Shown here piece after piece: positions 1 to 11,649 of a stretch of DNA of 64,000 nucleotides; position 1 is the stretch's first letter; each line of letters begins with the position of its first letter. The stretch lies in the NCBI RefSeq assembly GCF_029633865.1, contig NC_079217.1:53776979-53840978 (forward strand). Direction: 5' to 3'. The DNA comes from Lampris incognitus (taxonomy: Eukaryota > Chordata > Actinopteri > Lampriformes > Lampridae). The notes under the pieces are model-generated. The model was given only the letters and a program-made list of their open reading frames with translations. It was not told the origin of the DNA and did not search any database. The translations under genes and the position numbers were made by a program.

Positions 1-6
1 GAGTGT

Positions 7-14
7 GTCTGCAG
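7..14. repeat. 8-bp target-site duplication, left copy
   Basis: GTCTGCAG at 7-14 is repeated exactly at 1386-1393 on the other side of the hAT element. Eight base pairs is the usual hAT duplication length. The duplicated bases belong to the SINE-A target. Confidence 0.9.
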
Positions 15-1385
15 CAGTGGCGTAACCAGGAATATTTTTGTAGGTGGGCCTGAGTGAAAATGGGTGGGCCAAAATTTTCCAGCAATAATCCTTCAAACAA
101 GACGCAAATTCGAACACATTACAGCAGTAAACACATAACACAGGTATTTAGTATGTGACCAAGAAACATACTAAAACTTTAATAAAAAACCACTTAAACA
201 AATACCACCCCAGTCATTCTCGCCAGGCTCTGCACAACCATTTAAACATCACTGAGGAAAACAGCCCGACTCGGTCTAAAAGATCACGATACAACATGTA
301 AGCTATAGGCCTATAGTACACGTTTTACAGCACAATGTGTAGACGCCGAGGGCGAGCGTTGAAGATCGAGATTATTTCATCATAGTCCAAAGAGTCAGTA
401 AGTTCCCTTTCAAAGGACAACGGGGATAGATTGTTGAGGCGTGCAGTTAGCATGGAAGATCTTAGACATGTTTTGATACGGCCTGTAGTGGAGAAGAGTC
501 TTTCAACAGAACATGAAGTCAGGGGAATGGTGATCATTGCCCTTAACAGTCTGTTAATGTTTGGGAAAACGTCAGAGTTGCAGCTGTCCAGCACTTCAAT
601 GAGGGATGGGTAACACTGACCCCTCTCCACTTTACGACGCAGTGCCTGAATGAAAACGGTCCATTCCGAACCCTCAAATTTACCAAGTGCAATACAATGG
701 GGGGGTTTGCTAGCCTGATGTTTCGAGCGTGCCTGGCGGAGGTGCTTCCAATCTACAAACCCGCTTCGAAAAAACATGTTTTCCATATGGGGCTCGGGGA
801 AATGCCTACACATCTTACAGAAAACAGCGTTCCTTGCTGAGCTGTATTCAAGCCACTTAAATTCTTCATACCACTTATGGGAAAAAGAACGTAATTTTCC
901 TGAAACGTTGGTTGCGGGGAACACTAATTTAGGCTGCGTGGGTGGCTCATCCACAGCAGACAAATCTGACGGTGGCATGGTCAAGGGAATCGTCTCACCG
1001 TCGTCAGAGGGGGGAGGAGAAGCTGCCTGCAACGGAGAAGCTGTAGCCTCCTCTGTCGTTCTCTCCGGCGGTATCTCACTCTCATTGGGCGGCTCAGTCG
1101 GTGCTGGGGAAGGTGTGCTTTCCTCCTCTCCATCCGTGGCTTTTTAAAAAAGCGGAAGATTGAACTTTGTTTCGCCATTCCATAAGTTATGGCTAACTGT
1201 TGGCTATTGGCTAGTTAGCAGCAGTGGAAAATACAGAGCGTGATGGTACGCGCGCTCAGATGTTGCAGTTCTACGTACGTAAAAGGGGCCGGCCTACGTG
1301 CTTGTAAGCCAGCGTGATTGGGTGGGCCTGGGCTTGAAATGGGTGGGCCTGTGACAAACCAGGCCCACCCGTGGTTACGCCCCTG
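15..1385 (-). mobile_element. hAT transposon, internally deleted, inserted in SINE-A
   Basis: The element starts CAGTGGCGTAACC and ends with GGTTACGCCCCTG, an imperfect terminal inverted repeat. Exact 8-bp duplications flank it. At 1371 bp it is far shorter than a full hAT transposon. Its minus-strand ORF keeps only the N-terminal zinc finger and the C-terminal dimerisation region, so it is non-autonomous. It is younger than the SINE it splits. Confidence 0.9.
325..1178 (-). pseudogene. hAT transposase remnant (zinc finger joined to dimerisation domain)
   Basis: An open frame at 325-1032 encodes about 235 residues. The N-terminal part has a TTF/ZMYM-type zinc-finger pattern (W-Y-E-E-F-K-W-L-E-Y, then F-C-K-M-C-R-H-F). 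The C-terminal part has the hAT dimerisation signature around S-C-S-V-E-R-L-F-S-T-T and A-R-L-N-N-L. The central catalytic region is missing: the two ends are joined directly near the residues G-Q-C-Y-P. The likely original start is the ATG at 1178, whose frame begins M-A-K-Q-S-S-I-F-R-F-F-K-K. That frame departs from the main frame near a T/A homopolymer at about 1141-1152, which points to a 1-bp frameshift. It is therefore both internally deleted and frameshifted. Confidence 0.85.
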
Positions 1386-1393
1386 GTCTGCAG
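1386..1393. repeat. 8-bp target-site duplication, right copy
   Basis: GTCTGCAG, identical to 7-14. It marks the right edge of the hAT insertion, after which the SINE-A sequence resumes. Confidence 0.9.
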
Positions 1394-1827
1394 GTGGGAA
1401 GCCGGATGTGGGTAAGTGTCCTGGTCGCTGCACTAGCGCCTCCCTCTGGTCAGTCGGGGCGCCTGTTCGGGGGCGAGGGGGAACTGGGGGGAATAGCGTG
1501 ATCCTCCCACGCGCTACATCCCCCTGGCGAAACGCCTCACTGTCAGGTGAAAAGAAGCGGCTGGCGACTCCACATGTATGGGAGGAGGCCTGTGGTAGTC
1601 TGCAGCCCTCCCCGGATCAGTAGAGGGGGTGCAGCAGCGACCGGGACGGCTCGGAAGAGTGGGACAAACTGGCCAGATACAATTGCAAGGGGGGGGCAGT
1701 TTACATCTTCCGTGATGACTATAAGATTTAGGATGTTTTAGAAAACTGATTCAGGCCCTTGTGCGAGTGCTCACCCTGGAGTATGGCATAAACATAGTTA
1801 CACCCCATCTTGTGCGCTGGTGAAATG

Positions 1828-1833
1828 TTTATT
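1828..1833 (-). terminator. hip1: Candidate distal polyadenylation signal for hip1
   Basis: The minus strand reads AATAAA, followed within 30 nt by CA-containing sequence (ATTTCACCAGCGCACAAG) and then G/T-rich sequence. This is the usual arrangement of a cleavage and polyadenylation site. It would give a 3' UTR of about 5.5 kb. Nearer hexamers could also be used. Confidence 0.4.
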
Positions 1834-2449
1834 CAAATAATATTTTGTGAACAGCCATGGCAAAGCTGCACTTACAATGTCCAGATGAACTGATTCAACT
1901 CTCTTTCTTTCTTTAAAGCATGTACAACTGAACAGACAGAGAAAAGCTGTTCGTCTTATCTCTGACTCCATCTCAAAAATCAATGCCTTTCCTGGAAAAA
2001 GAATAATGCCCCCCCCCCAAAAAAAATCAATGAAGTGCATTACAAATTTAGCTGCACTCTGATGTAAATGTGAAGTTACTCCTCCTGTCAAGACAAACTT
2101 ATTAAGATGATGGACTCGTACACCCCCAGCACACACAAACACATCAAACCAGCCTGTATTGAACACCAGAACTCTGACTCCAGCTAATCATACTTGCGTA
2201 ACAATATTATGAGCCCCGACACAATAGAAACGAAGGTAATCTGACTGCAACACAAATATCCAATGTACATGCTCATCCAGTTGTTTTGTGTCTGATCATC
2301 TGTTTGCAGACTTGTATGGAGGAGTATTTCATCAATAAAAATGATCCAATACGGCACAATAATGAATTTGAGTTTGGTAGCCTTATTCTGTATGCGTTCA
2401 GTAGGGGTGAGCCTTTTCCTGCTAATATTAGGGGCAAAAATGACAGGAT

Positions 2450-2762
2450 CAGGGCCGGATTAAATGGATAGGTTACACTAGGCAGAGCAGTTTTCTCGGG
2501 CCCACTCCCCCCCCAAACAAGCATATTTTGATACTTTGTAAACAAACAATATTACTTTTAACTGCCACATGGTTATTGTGGTTAATTAGCTAGGTATATA
2601 TCTTTGTTTATTATTATCTATTTATAGTTTAAAATACTCTATGTTAAATATTTTTAATTTAGACCAAAAGTTGATGTTTTTATCTGTCTGTCTGGGCCCC
2701 CCTGAGGCAATTAGACCCTAGGCAGCAGTTGCCTAGTTTGCCTGTGCCTAGATCCGGCCCTG
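2450..2762. mobile_element. hAT-type MITE (313 bp)
   Basis: The ends are CAGGGCCGGATT and ATCCGGCCCTG, inverted copies of each other. Flanking 8-mers GACAGGAT (2442-2449) and GACATGAT (2763-2770) match at 7 of 8 positions, a hAT-length duplication. There is no coding capacity. If the distal polyadenylation signal is used, it lies within the hip1 3' UTR. Confidence 0.8.
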
Positions 2763-3824
2763 GACATGATCCATCTGAGGCTTACTTGCAGGGTTGTCCA
2801 TTTTGTAAATTTTTTTTTTTTACATTGTGCATGAAGTTTAATGTTTACCTTAATTTAAGTCTCTCTTACCTTGCTGTGCTCATTTTAACTTTGGAGTCCT
2901 GCTATTTTTGTAAGCTAAATCAGCTGAACCTGCTTCTGTATGTTCCCCCCTCCTCCCCAGCCAAAATGGTCTCCTAGGCAGTGCGTCAGATACTTTCCCC
3001 GGGGTTAATTTTTTATAGGCATGTTATTGTTTCCAAATTGTTCACTGTGCAAGGTGCATGTGTGAGGTTGCAGAATGCAAGCCACCTCGCTCTGGATTAC
3101 ACCATGCTGCGTTCGCCAAATTGTTTCTGGACTGCAAAACTTTGTGTTTGCCTCTTAGTACAATTTCTACTGTCGGGAGTTGCGTGTTACTTGATGAACA
3201 AATTCTTTGCCAGCAGTGCCATCAAGGTAACCTACACAATGATACAAGACACATTAAAACCCCTCTTGCCATACAACCACTTTGCACTCACTCTGGTCCG
3301 TTTATTGCTAGGCAACGCCTGTTTCCTCACCCCTGCATCCAGAGATGGACCACACTAGCTAACTGTGAATGTGCAATTAAGGCAGTGGGTTCATTTCCAG
3401 CTCCACAAGCTGCTTCACATCTTAAATTAGAAATTTCACAAATAATGGCTGGAAACATTACACCAGTGTGTGTGTGTGCGTTTACCTCGGAATTACCCAG
3501 TCAAGTTAATCCTTTCAATCACCCATTTCTCTAATTGTATTCCCGAAAACCTTGAAGGATGGGGCAAATCAGCCACCTCACATCTTTTGAAAGGAAAAAA
3601 GCACCACCAGACTTGGGTCTATATTAATGAGTTGAAATATTTATTTTTAAAAACTGATAAAATAAAACAAACCCACCAACATAGTTTTAGTATATCATAC
3701 AAAGACATATTTCAATGCTGTTATTTGAGTATTTGCTTCTCGTTTACTACAGTGTGAGGCAGTTGAAACGCTGGCTGAGCTGGTAGGACTACAGACAGAC
3801 CCGAGACACAGACAAGAAAAGGAG

Positions 3825-3826
<2 letters not shown>

Positions 3827-3860
<34 letters not shown>
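3827..3860. repeat. GA microsatellite
   Basis: An uninterrupted (GA)n tract of about 34 bp. On the hip1 strand it reads as CT, inside the probable 3' UTR. Confidence 0.9.
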
Positions 3861-3864
<4 letters not shown>

Positions 3865-6013
3865 TTAGAGTTAGAAAGGTGATTAACAAATTACTCAAAT
3901 TTGGGCAGAAATACAAATAAATGCAAATACATTTATCTTAATCACTTGAGGTGCACTTGATTTATTCTGTCAGACATTCAAAGTACTCATTCAAAAAGTG
4001 GACACAAATCAGCTGCTCCTCATGTTTTACATTGCAATGCATGAATATTCAAATGAATTCAAGAAACTGTTTTGCCCAGGTCTGTAAAAGGGGACAGATT
4101 ACAGCTAAAATCATTGTTGAAAGCCAGATCTGGGTCAACCTGTACTTGCAAATCATGGTCGCCCTTTGTTTTAACCAGCTTTGGCTGCCTGGGATTGGCT
4201 GTCGGCGATAAAACGTTGAGACCATAATCATAAAACTTAGACAACTGTGAGAAGAAACCCTTGTGGCTAACCCTTATGTATTTGCCACCGTCATTTCTAT
4301 TAGTATTAGATTCTGGTCATTGACCTGATACTTTTATGCCGAGGGACTTCATGTAACCTCATTTCTGTCCCTTTCGACTGCCTTGATTATGTAGTATTTC
4401 AACTTTTCTTTTACAAAAACAGTAAAGTTAGTATAAAAGATCATGTGAAGTAGATGCTCTTTTCTGCAACAGGTTAAAGTTATATGACACTACCTGCAAG
4501 CTGTCTGTTCAACTGAAATTAGCATCATGAAACTAGCTCTTCATCATGAAACTAGCTCTTTGCTGTGGTTAGAAACCGACTTTATGACATATGGGCAAAT
4601 ACCGTTTGATCGAGCTCTGTTGGAATATCCACTTTCAAAGCTTCAGAATGGCTGAAGCGGAGCACCAAAGCTAGATAAGGGTGTTAAGACGTGTAGGAAG
4701 ACAAACTCCATGAGTATCATCATCATCATCATCATTACAATTCAGAAAGAAGGTAAGGTAAGGGTTCAAAATGAACACCAGATCATCTCATGGGTTTCTA
4801 AACAGTTCCTACAGACGGCCGTGCCGTGGTACACTTTGAGCGCCGTCAGAGTCGACTGGCGTTGTGCTGAAAGTCAGTTTACCAGTCTCAGAAAGAATTG
4901 TGTCAATCACACTCTGGTGGCCTAAGTCACCAAATTCAGCTCTCAAACCCTCGGTACCAACAAATATTAGTAAGGGATGATTTCAATTGGCACCCTTTTG
5001 CATGGTCAATCAGGAGGATGCAAAAGAAGTGCCAGTAAAGGCTTTTAGACTAGGTGAAGTCAAAGGACCATAACCAAATATAAAAAGCTCTTGTTGTAGT
5101 ATATACAAAGCCACCTGGTCTTGGGGAAAACTCAAAGGAAACCCCTGAAGCATACATGTTTATTTCAGAGGCTCACTTTCAAAGATCATGGTCCTGGTAA
5201 TGCAGACAAGTCAGCAAGTCAAGAACTTATAATCGCACGTTGGTCATCGGTCCAGCAGGGTATGTGAAGAGGTAGTAAGCTTGACAATTCTTCCAATATT
5301 TCATGATACAACTTTTTGTCACTTATGTGGAACAAGGGCCATCAGAATGGGCGGTGAGATTACTATACATCCATTTAACCCAACATTCAAGTTTTGATTT
5401 TCATATGACCTGATGTTAATGAATTACAAAATGACTTGTTCAGATTCAAGCCCTCTGTGGATTGTGCGATTTTAATCACTTTAGAGATGTGACAAACTCG
5501 AAAAGAGGGCGGTCTGCAGACATCGCACACATGCAGCCCCATCGCACGGTATGACAAAAGAACAGACTCTGTCTGACAGGACTGATATCAAGATTTGTAC
5601 TTGGGTCCTTTCATATAATCCAACATTCATTAAATGCGAGACAATAAAAATCGCACAGTCTGCACAGGGCGTCATCCAGTGCAGCAGCCGGCCCGTTCGA
5701 AGGGGAACTGTTATAATTACCAGGAGCACGATTTCTTTGCTGGTGGGGTAATTACACCTCATTGTGCCTGACACAAAACGGATACAGCAAACAACACAGG
5801 AGTGCTCGCTAGCTGTCGGGAAACAATGTCATTATGTGAGTTCAGGATGTGACCGAATCCCAGCACCCCCTTTGAAACCAGCCCCATTTCTTAGCAGTTG
5901 TTGCTTTGTTGAAATATTTCTTTTGTTAGCATATTGCTGCAGAACTGAAAAACAAAGCCCTTGATTGCTGACTACGCATCTACAAAAATGTATATTTAAA
6001 AAAGAAATGCACC

Positions 6014-6048
<35 letters not shown>

Positions 6049-6049
6049 C
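6014..6049. repeat. GA microsatellite
   Basis: A (GA)n tract with one AA interruption, in the probable 3' UTR of hip1. Confidence 0.9.
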
Positions 6050-7327
6050 TAAAACCTTTAATAAGCCAACTCATTTCTGGTATGGAAGTTGTCATTTCTA
6101 AGTAGCGCATGTCTTTTAAATCAAATGTAAAAGTTTCAAACCCAACAATAGCAAAACTTGTTTTTTTTGTGTTTTTTTTTTTACATAGATGTGGTTTTGG
6201 GGAGCAACTCCCCTGCCCCTTTCTTATCCCTTATCATTAGAGCAGGAAATAAAAAAGTTACAACCTCCTATCAGTGGATAGGGACAATTCTACTCGTATC
6301 ATCGGGGCGTCCCATGATGCACCACTACCGCTGACCTCTACCGCAGCGAAGCAGCATGAGCTAGTCAGCAGTCTCATGGCTCAAGGGAAGCGGTCTCGTG
6401 TTTGGAAGCAACTTCTCGTTACCCTGTCATTCATAAACTACCCCTTTAAAATTATGCACGGTAAGAGTTCATAGGCCTGTGGGTTGTACAAGTGTTTCCA
6501 AAATGGGAGCTTAAAAAAAGAACCAAAAAAAAAACATCAAAACAAAACAAAAAAAATACCGACAAAAACAGTCGGCTCTGATAACAGTCACGGTCAGTAA
6601 AAATGTAGAGGTGAAAGGCATCGAGTCCAGTAACCCAGCTGGCGTGTTAGCACTGATGGGGCATGGGTCAGAGAGGTAAGAAAACTCACAGTGGGGACAG
6701 AAAAGAGAGAGAAACAAGGGCCCCAGGATGGAAACGGTGGTCACAGGACTGGTGGGTAAAGTGAAGACTTAGCTCCTGCTGCCACACGGTCCACGGACTC
6801 AGCGACCCTGTAACCCGCACCCGATGCCCGTCTCTCAGCGGAGGGAGACATGATCACTGAGGGATTGGCCACTTGTGTAATGCATCCTGGGATATCTCGA
6901 GTAGAACTTGTGCTCAGACAGTCTCTTCCGGGATGCTTTCCCCTCGTGAACCGCCGGTATTTAAAGCAGAACCAGGGGAGGAAAAAGAAAATAAATATTC
7001 ACTACAAATGGATCAATAACGTCAACCGCTACTCAGCCAACAGTACTGGGGTGTGGGGGGAGGGGGCATCCTGGCCACATCACCTCCTCCTCCACCGACA
7101 CCCAACAAAGCCCTCAGCGCTCTTCTCATGGAAGTTTCCGGGAAAACGTGGCAGGAACGGAATTAAAAAAGAAGCACCTTTTTTGTTTGGCTTGGGGGAA
7201 AAAAAGAGAGAGAAGAAAATGAGGGAGGAAAAGACTGACTGAAGACTGTGTGTATAAATGGAAAGAATCAGACATAAACCAGGCTTCTGGTTGAGGTGAG
7301 GGAAAAGGGGGCTGCTGAAGGCAGATC

Positions 7328-7338
7328 TCAACCTGTGC
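7328..7338 (-). CDS. hip1: hip1 exon 31, last coding bases and stop
   Basis: The acceptor (CTCCACAG) precedes 7338. The exon completes a split glycine codon, adds T-G and ends with TGA at 7328-7330. Human HIP1 has G-T at the same place but runs on for more residues, so this C-terminus is shorter. The call rests on splice sites and a 1-nt phase match, and is less certain than the other exons. Confidence 0.65.
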
Positions 7339-10300
7339 CTGTGGAGGAGAGAGGGAGGGAGAGGTTAGCCTCCTTATCACTAACTGAACACAAGCGTAAG
7401 CATCTTCATTTTGTAGCAATTGGTCTCGTAACCTCATCTGACTCACCCTCTTCTTCCTCGCCCCAGCCCTCTGCCACGCCGGCCAGCTCGTAATGCTTCT
7501 TCCTCAGTTCGCCCAGACGTTCTCGCTCCCTCTGGAGACGTGTCTCCAGCTCCAAAACCAGGACCTGACCAAATAGATACAGTTTAAGATCAAATGCCTT
7601 CTGACCCATTATTTTCTTCTAGTACTCTACAGACACTACTGCGTTATCCTTCTCATTTAATACAGACGTCTGTGAGAGTGTGGGTCTTCAATTATGTTTC
7701 ATCGAGAACTGTGACAAGCAGTACAATACCTCAAGCCACATTTCGTGTGTGTGTGTTTTTTTTACACAGTAGGGAAACACACAGCTACGGAAAGGGACAG
7801 ACAATGCCACAGCCTGAAATCAAACTCCAGCCCGCATGGGAAAGTCTGAGACTGAGCTTGGTCTGTTCGGTGTTATGCACCACACTCACAGTCATTCAGG
7901 GGCCAGCTTCTAAAATTCCTTGTACATCCAAGCTCATACTAAATCCTTATCATTCAATGCAACTCTTTCAGGCATTCTTGTACCAAGTGATACGATCTTT
8001 ACACTTGCGGACTGAACCACCTTTTCAAATGTTATAACCTGTTTCAGGAAAATCCTAGAAATTGAAGCTGTTATGTAGACACAACTCGATGTGCCACTGA
8101 GTGCCAAGATTATGAACATTTTCTTCTCAGCTATTCACTACACCAGGTGACTTCCCTGGTCAGCACAATTCAAACCAAAGAGGACAGACTTGAGAAATCA
8201 CCTGGCATTGTGACTGGTTGAAGGGAAAACCTGCATATTCTTGGTCCTCCATTGCCCATGACTGCCCAAATCCGCTGTTGTGTGAAATGATCTCACTCAA
8301 CGGGCAGATTTTCGTCACAGCGTGTAAAAAAACTCGATATGGATATACTTTATAATGTAATATTTCTGTTGTTGCAAGCCATTTCCTATGGAGAGCTGCA
8401 AACACAGGAGCATTGCTCTGATTCTGTGAATAATTTAACGAGCGACAGAGAGACAGAAATCACCCAGAGAGTCTCTCTATCCTTGGGAGCTGAAGAGCTC
8501 CTCTTCTATACACTGGAGTGAACAGATAACCCCACAGACAACACAGTGCTTTGCTTTTGAATAAAACAGGTCCAGATATCCAAACACCCGTCTCATCCTT
8601 AAATTCCCAGAAGGGAGCCTGTATGTCCATGTCCTGGAAATGGAGACACTCGTCTTGACCAGACTTGCTCAGTGAGATCTGTTATCGCTTCACCTCTGAA
8701 CATATGATCATGACCTTTCTCCTTGTACAATTTTGAAGTACGTTCATGACAACTGATCATCCCTTCTTCTTAAAGTCCATAGGACATATGGAAAATGACT
8801 ATAAGTTTGGAATTTTGTTAATTACAACACTGCTATTCTGAATTTTACCTGGGAGTCCATCTCTTGTCGTTTGATCTGGGTTAGAGTCATACTTGAGAAG
8901 TCCATTGTGTCTGGAAGCAGTCAAATAAAAAAACAACTTTGATTAAGTCATGAAATTGCCACAGCGAATAGTCTATAATGAATCCAGCAGAAGGTGTGGG
9001 CTCAGATTTACTGAAAAAAGTAAATTTTCTTTATTAAACTGTCTAAACCTTTGTTAACAAGGTCGAAATACTAGTGAAGTATAGAACTGTGAAAAGGACG
9101 ATCAAAGAAGGTTGAATCAGTTCATCTGGATACAATGTTGTACGATAACGTTGTATCCAGACGAACTGATACAACCTTCTTTGATTTTCTTACCTCGATT
9201 GTCGAGCATGCATCAAGACATGTGAAAGGGCGAGTTTTTGTTTTGAAACCAATGGCCATCCAACTAAAACTTACCAACAAAACAACTAAAACTTAATGCT
9301 CATGCTAAAAACACATTTAGCTAAAAAGTTTACCATCTAAGAACAAGGTCCAAACCGCATGGTGCAAGTGCATTTAGGGCGTGTCCAAATCCACTTATAC
9401 TAGTTTAACAGCGGATAATCTGAGTGCAAAGTAAGGTGCAAAGCTCAAAGGGGTTGTAGTTAGTCTCTTAATTAATAATAGCGGTGTTTTGTTTTGGGCG
9501 TAACATGAAATAAACCAATCAGTGTCATCTCCCCTTTTCTCCCCAATTGTATCCGGCAAATTTCCCCACTCTTCCGAGCCATCCCGGTTGCTGCTCCACC
9601 CCCTCTGCCAATCTGGGGAGGGCCGCAGACTACCACATGCCTCCTCCGATACATGTGGAGTCGCCAGCCGCTTCTTTTCACCTGACCGTGAGGAATTTCG
9701 CCAGGGGGAGGCAGTGCGTGGGAGGATCAAACTATTCCCCCCTGTTCCCCCTCCCCACTGAACAGGTCCCCCCACCGACTAGAGGAGGTGCTACTGCAGC
9801 GAACAGGACAGATACTGACATCTGGCTTCCCACCCGCAGACACAGCCAATTGTGTCTGTAGGGATGCCCGACCAAGCTGGAGGTAACACGGAGATTTGAA
9901 CTGGCGATCCCCGTGTTGGTAGGCAACAGAATAGACCGCTACGCTACCCGAACGCCCTCCCATTCTTTCTAAGAGCCAGATGCACTTGCACATTGGTGGA
10001 TTGCTATTATAATGGCAGATTTGCCAAGTAGTAGGAAAGAACGCTTCTCTGAAATGGATCTGCACCCGCCTATGTAGGCGCATATCACTATCTGAATAAT
10101 GCGCCCTTAAAATAACAGTAAAATATATAATAACAGTGCCATTGACTTAAGACCTAGTTGTTTTTGGCCAATCATACAATTGCTTTCTGCTGCCTCAAGA
10201 TAGCAATGCGCCAACAATGCGTCTGACCACAACTCATTCTAGACCAACACGCCCATGGGTGCTCAGATGGGAACAAGTACGTTTGCTATTTAAACAACAT

Positions 10301-11591
10301 GGGTGCTGGATAGGAAAATGATGACTGCATCAGTCTGAAATTAGCAAAGTGACTATTTTGTGCTATCTTAATCTGTCGCTTTGGAATTATTATTCAAACA
10401 ATCAACCGCCTAACCAGCGAACCAAGTAATCAGTGAACAAACCAGCCAGCTTTAAATCCATCTAACCAACCAGTCCACCAACCAGTCACCCACATACACT
10501 CACCCTTGTCCTCAATCTGGGACTTCCCTGACTTGGTGGAGGCCACGACGGCGGCGGTGGCCTGGGTAACTCCTCTGGACGCCTGCTGCAGACGGTGCAG
10601 GTTGGTGCTGTCTTTGTCTGCTTTTACCTGCGGGGGGCAACAGAGATGAGCAAGAGAAAGATGGAGAGAGAAAGAACAGAGAAAAGGAGGGAGACGATGA
10701 GAGGAAGGAAATAACACAAGAGAGGGATGTCGGCTGGGAATGATTTGCTACTCTTATGTCTATACTATAGTTTGTAGTGTATAGTTGTGTACTTATTATA
10801 TTTTTACTTTTATCCTGATACGTCTACTTTTTTGTACTTAGTACATTTAGTTTTGGATATCTAACCTTATGCTTGATTTACACTTCTCTTATCTTGAAGA
10901 GTACAACTACTACTTTCAGTGGCTCCCGTTAGGGGTTGCCACAGTGGATCATCCATTTTCATCTCTTCCTGTCCTCTGCATCTTCCTCTGTCACACTAGC
11001 CACCTGCATGTCTTCCCTCACCACATCCATAAACCTCCTCTTTGGCCTTCCTCTTTTCCTCTTCCCTGGCAGCTCCATATTCAGCATCCTTCTCCCAATA
11101 TACCCAACATCTCTCCTCCACACATGTCCAAACCATCTCAATCTTGTCTCCCATGCTTTGCCTCCAAACTGTCCAAACCTGAGCTGTCCCTCTAATATAC
11201 TTGTTCCTAATCCTGTCCTTCTTCGTCACTCCCAATGAAAATATTAGCATCTTCAACCCTGCCACTTCCTGTCTTTTCGTCAGTGCCACTGTCTCCAAAT
11301 CATACAACATAAACCTTCCCTTTATTCTTGCTGGTACCCTTCTGTCAATAATCACTCCTGACACTCTTCTCCACCCACTCCACCCTGCCTGCACTCTCTT
11401 CTTCTGTATTTAAACACATATGCCTTCATTGCCTCTACTCCTTGCATCTTGCTTCTACTTATCTTGAAGAGTACGTGTGTGTATATATGCCATGAGTAAA
11501 ACTATTCATGTAAAGTATGATTTGTTTGAGCCTTGTTTCCAATATAACCATCTAAATCAGTATCACTGAGATTCTTTTCCCCCTATACTTC

Positions 11592-11649
<58 letters not shown>

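Larger units (their letters stand above)
1..1700 (+). mobile_element. SINE-A copy 1 (split by a hAT element)
   Basis: This is the first of eleven copies of a tRNA-derived SINE, here called SINE-A. Its body lies at 1386-1700. Bases 1-14 are the part upstream of a later hAT insertion, and the tRNA-like head falls outside the window. The body carries the same blocks as the other copies: a CTGGTCGCTGCACTAGCG block, a block ending TCAGGTGAAAAGAAG, an ACATGTATGGGAGGAGG block and a CCAGATACAATTGC tail. The family is unnamed here because no database search was possible. Confidence 0.8.
1701..7327 (-). other. hip1: Probable hip1 3' UTR and downstream sequence
   Basis: No coding sequence was recognised between the hip1 stop codon and the left end. 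Mammalian HIP1 mRNAs have long 3' UTRs, so much of this is probably transcribed. AATAAA hexamers on the minus strand occur at 1828-1833, 3640-3645 and 5159-5164. The first lies in a context that looks like an mRNA end and is followed by G/T-rich sequence. The stretch also holds a hAT MITE (2450-2762), GA repeats (about 3827-3860 and 6014-6049) and an 18-19 bp tandem duplication at about 4525-4560. The true polyadenylation site cannot be chosen from sequence alone. Confidence 0.5.
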
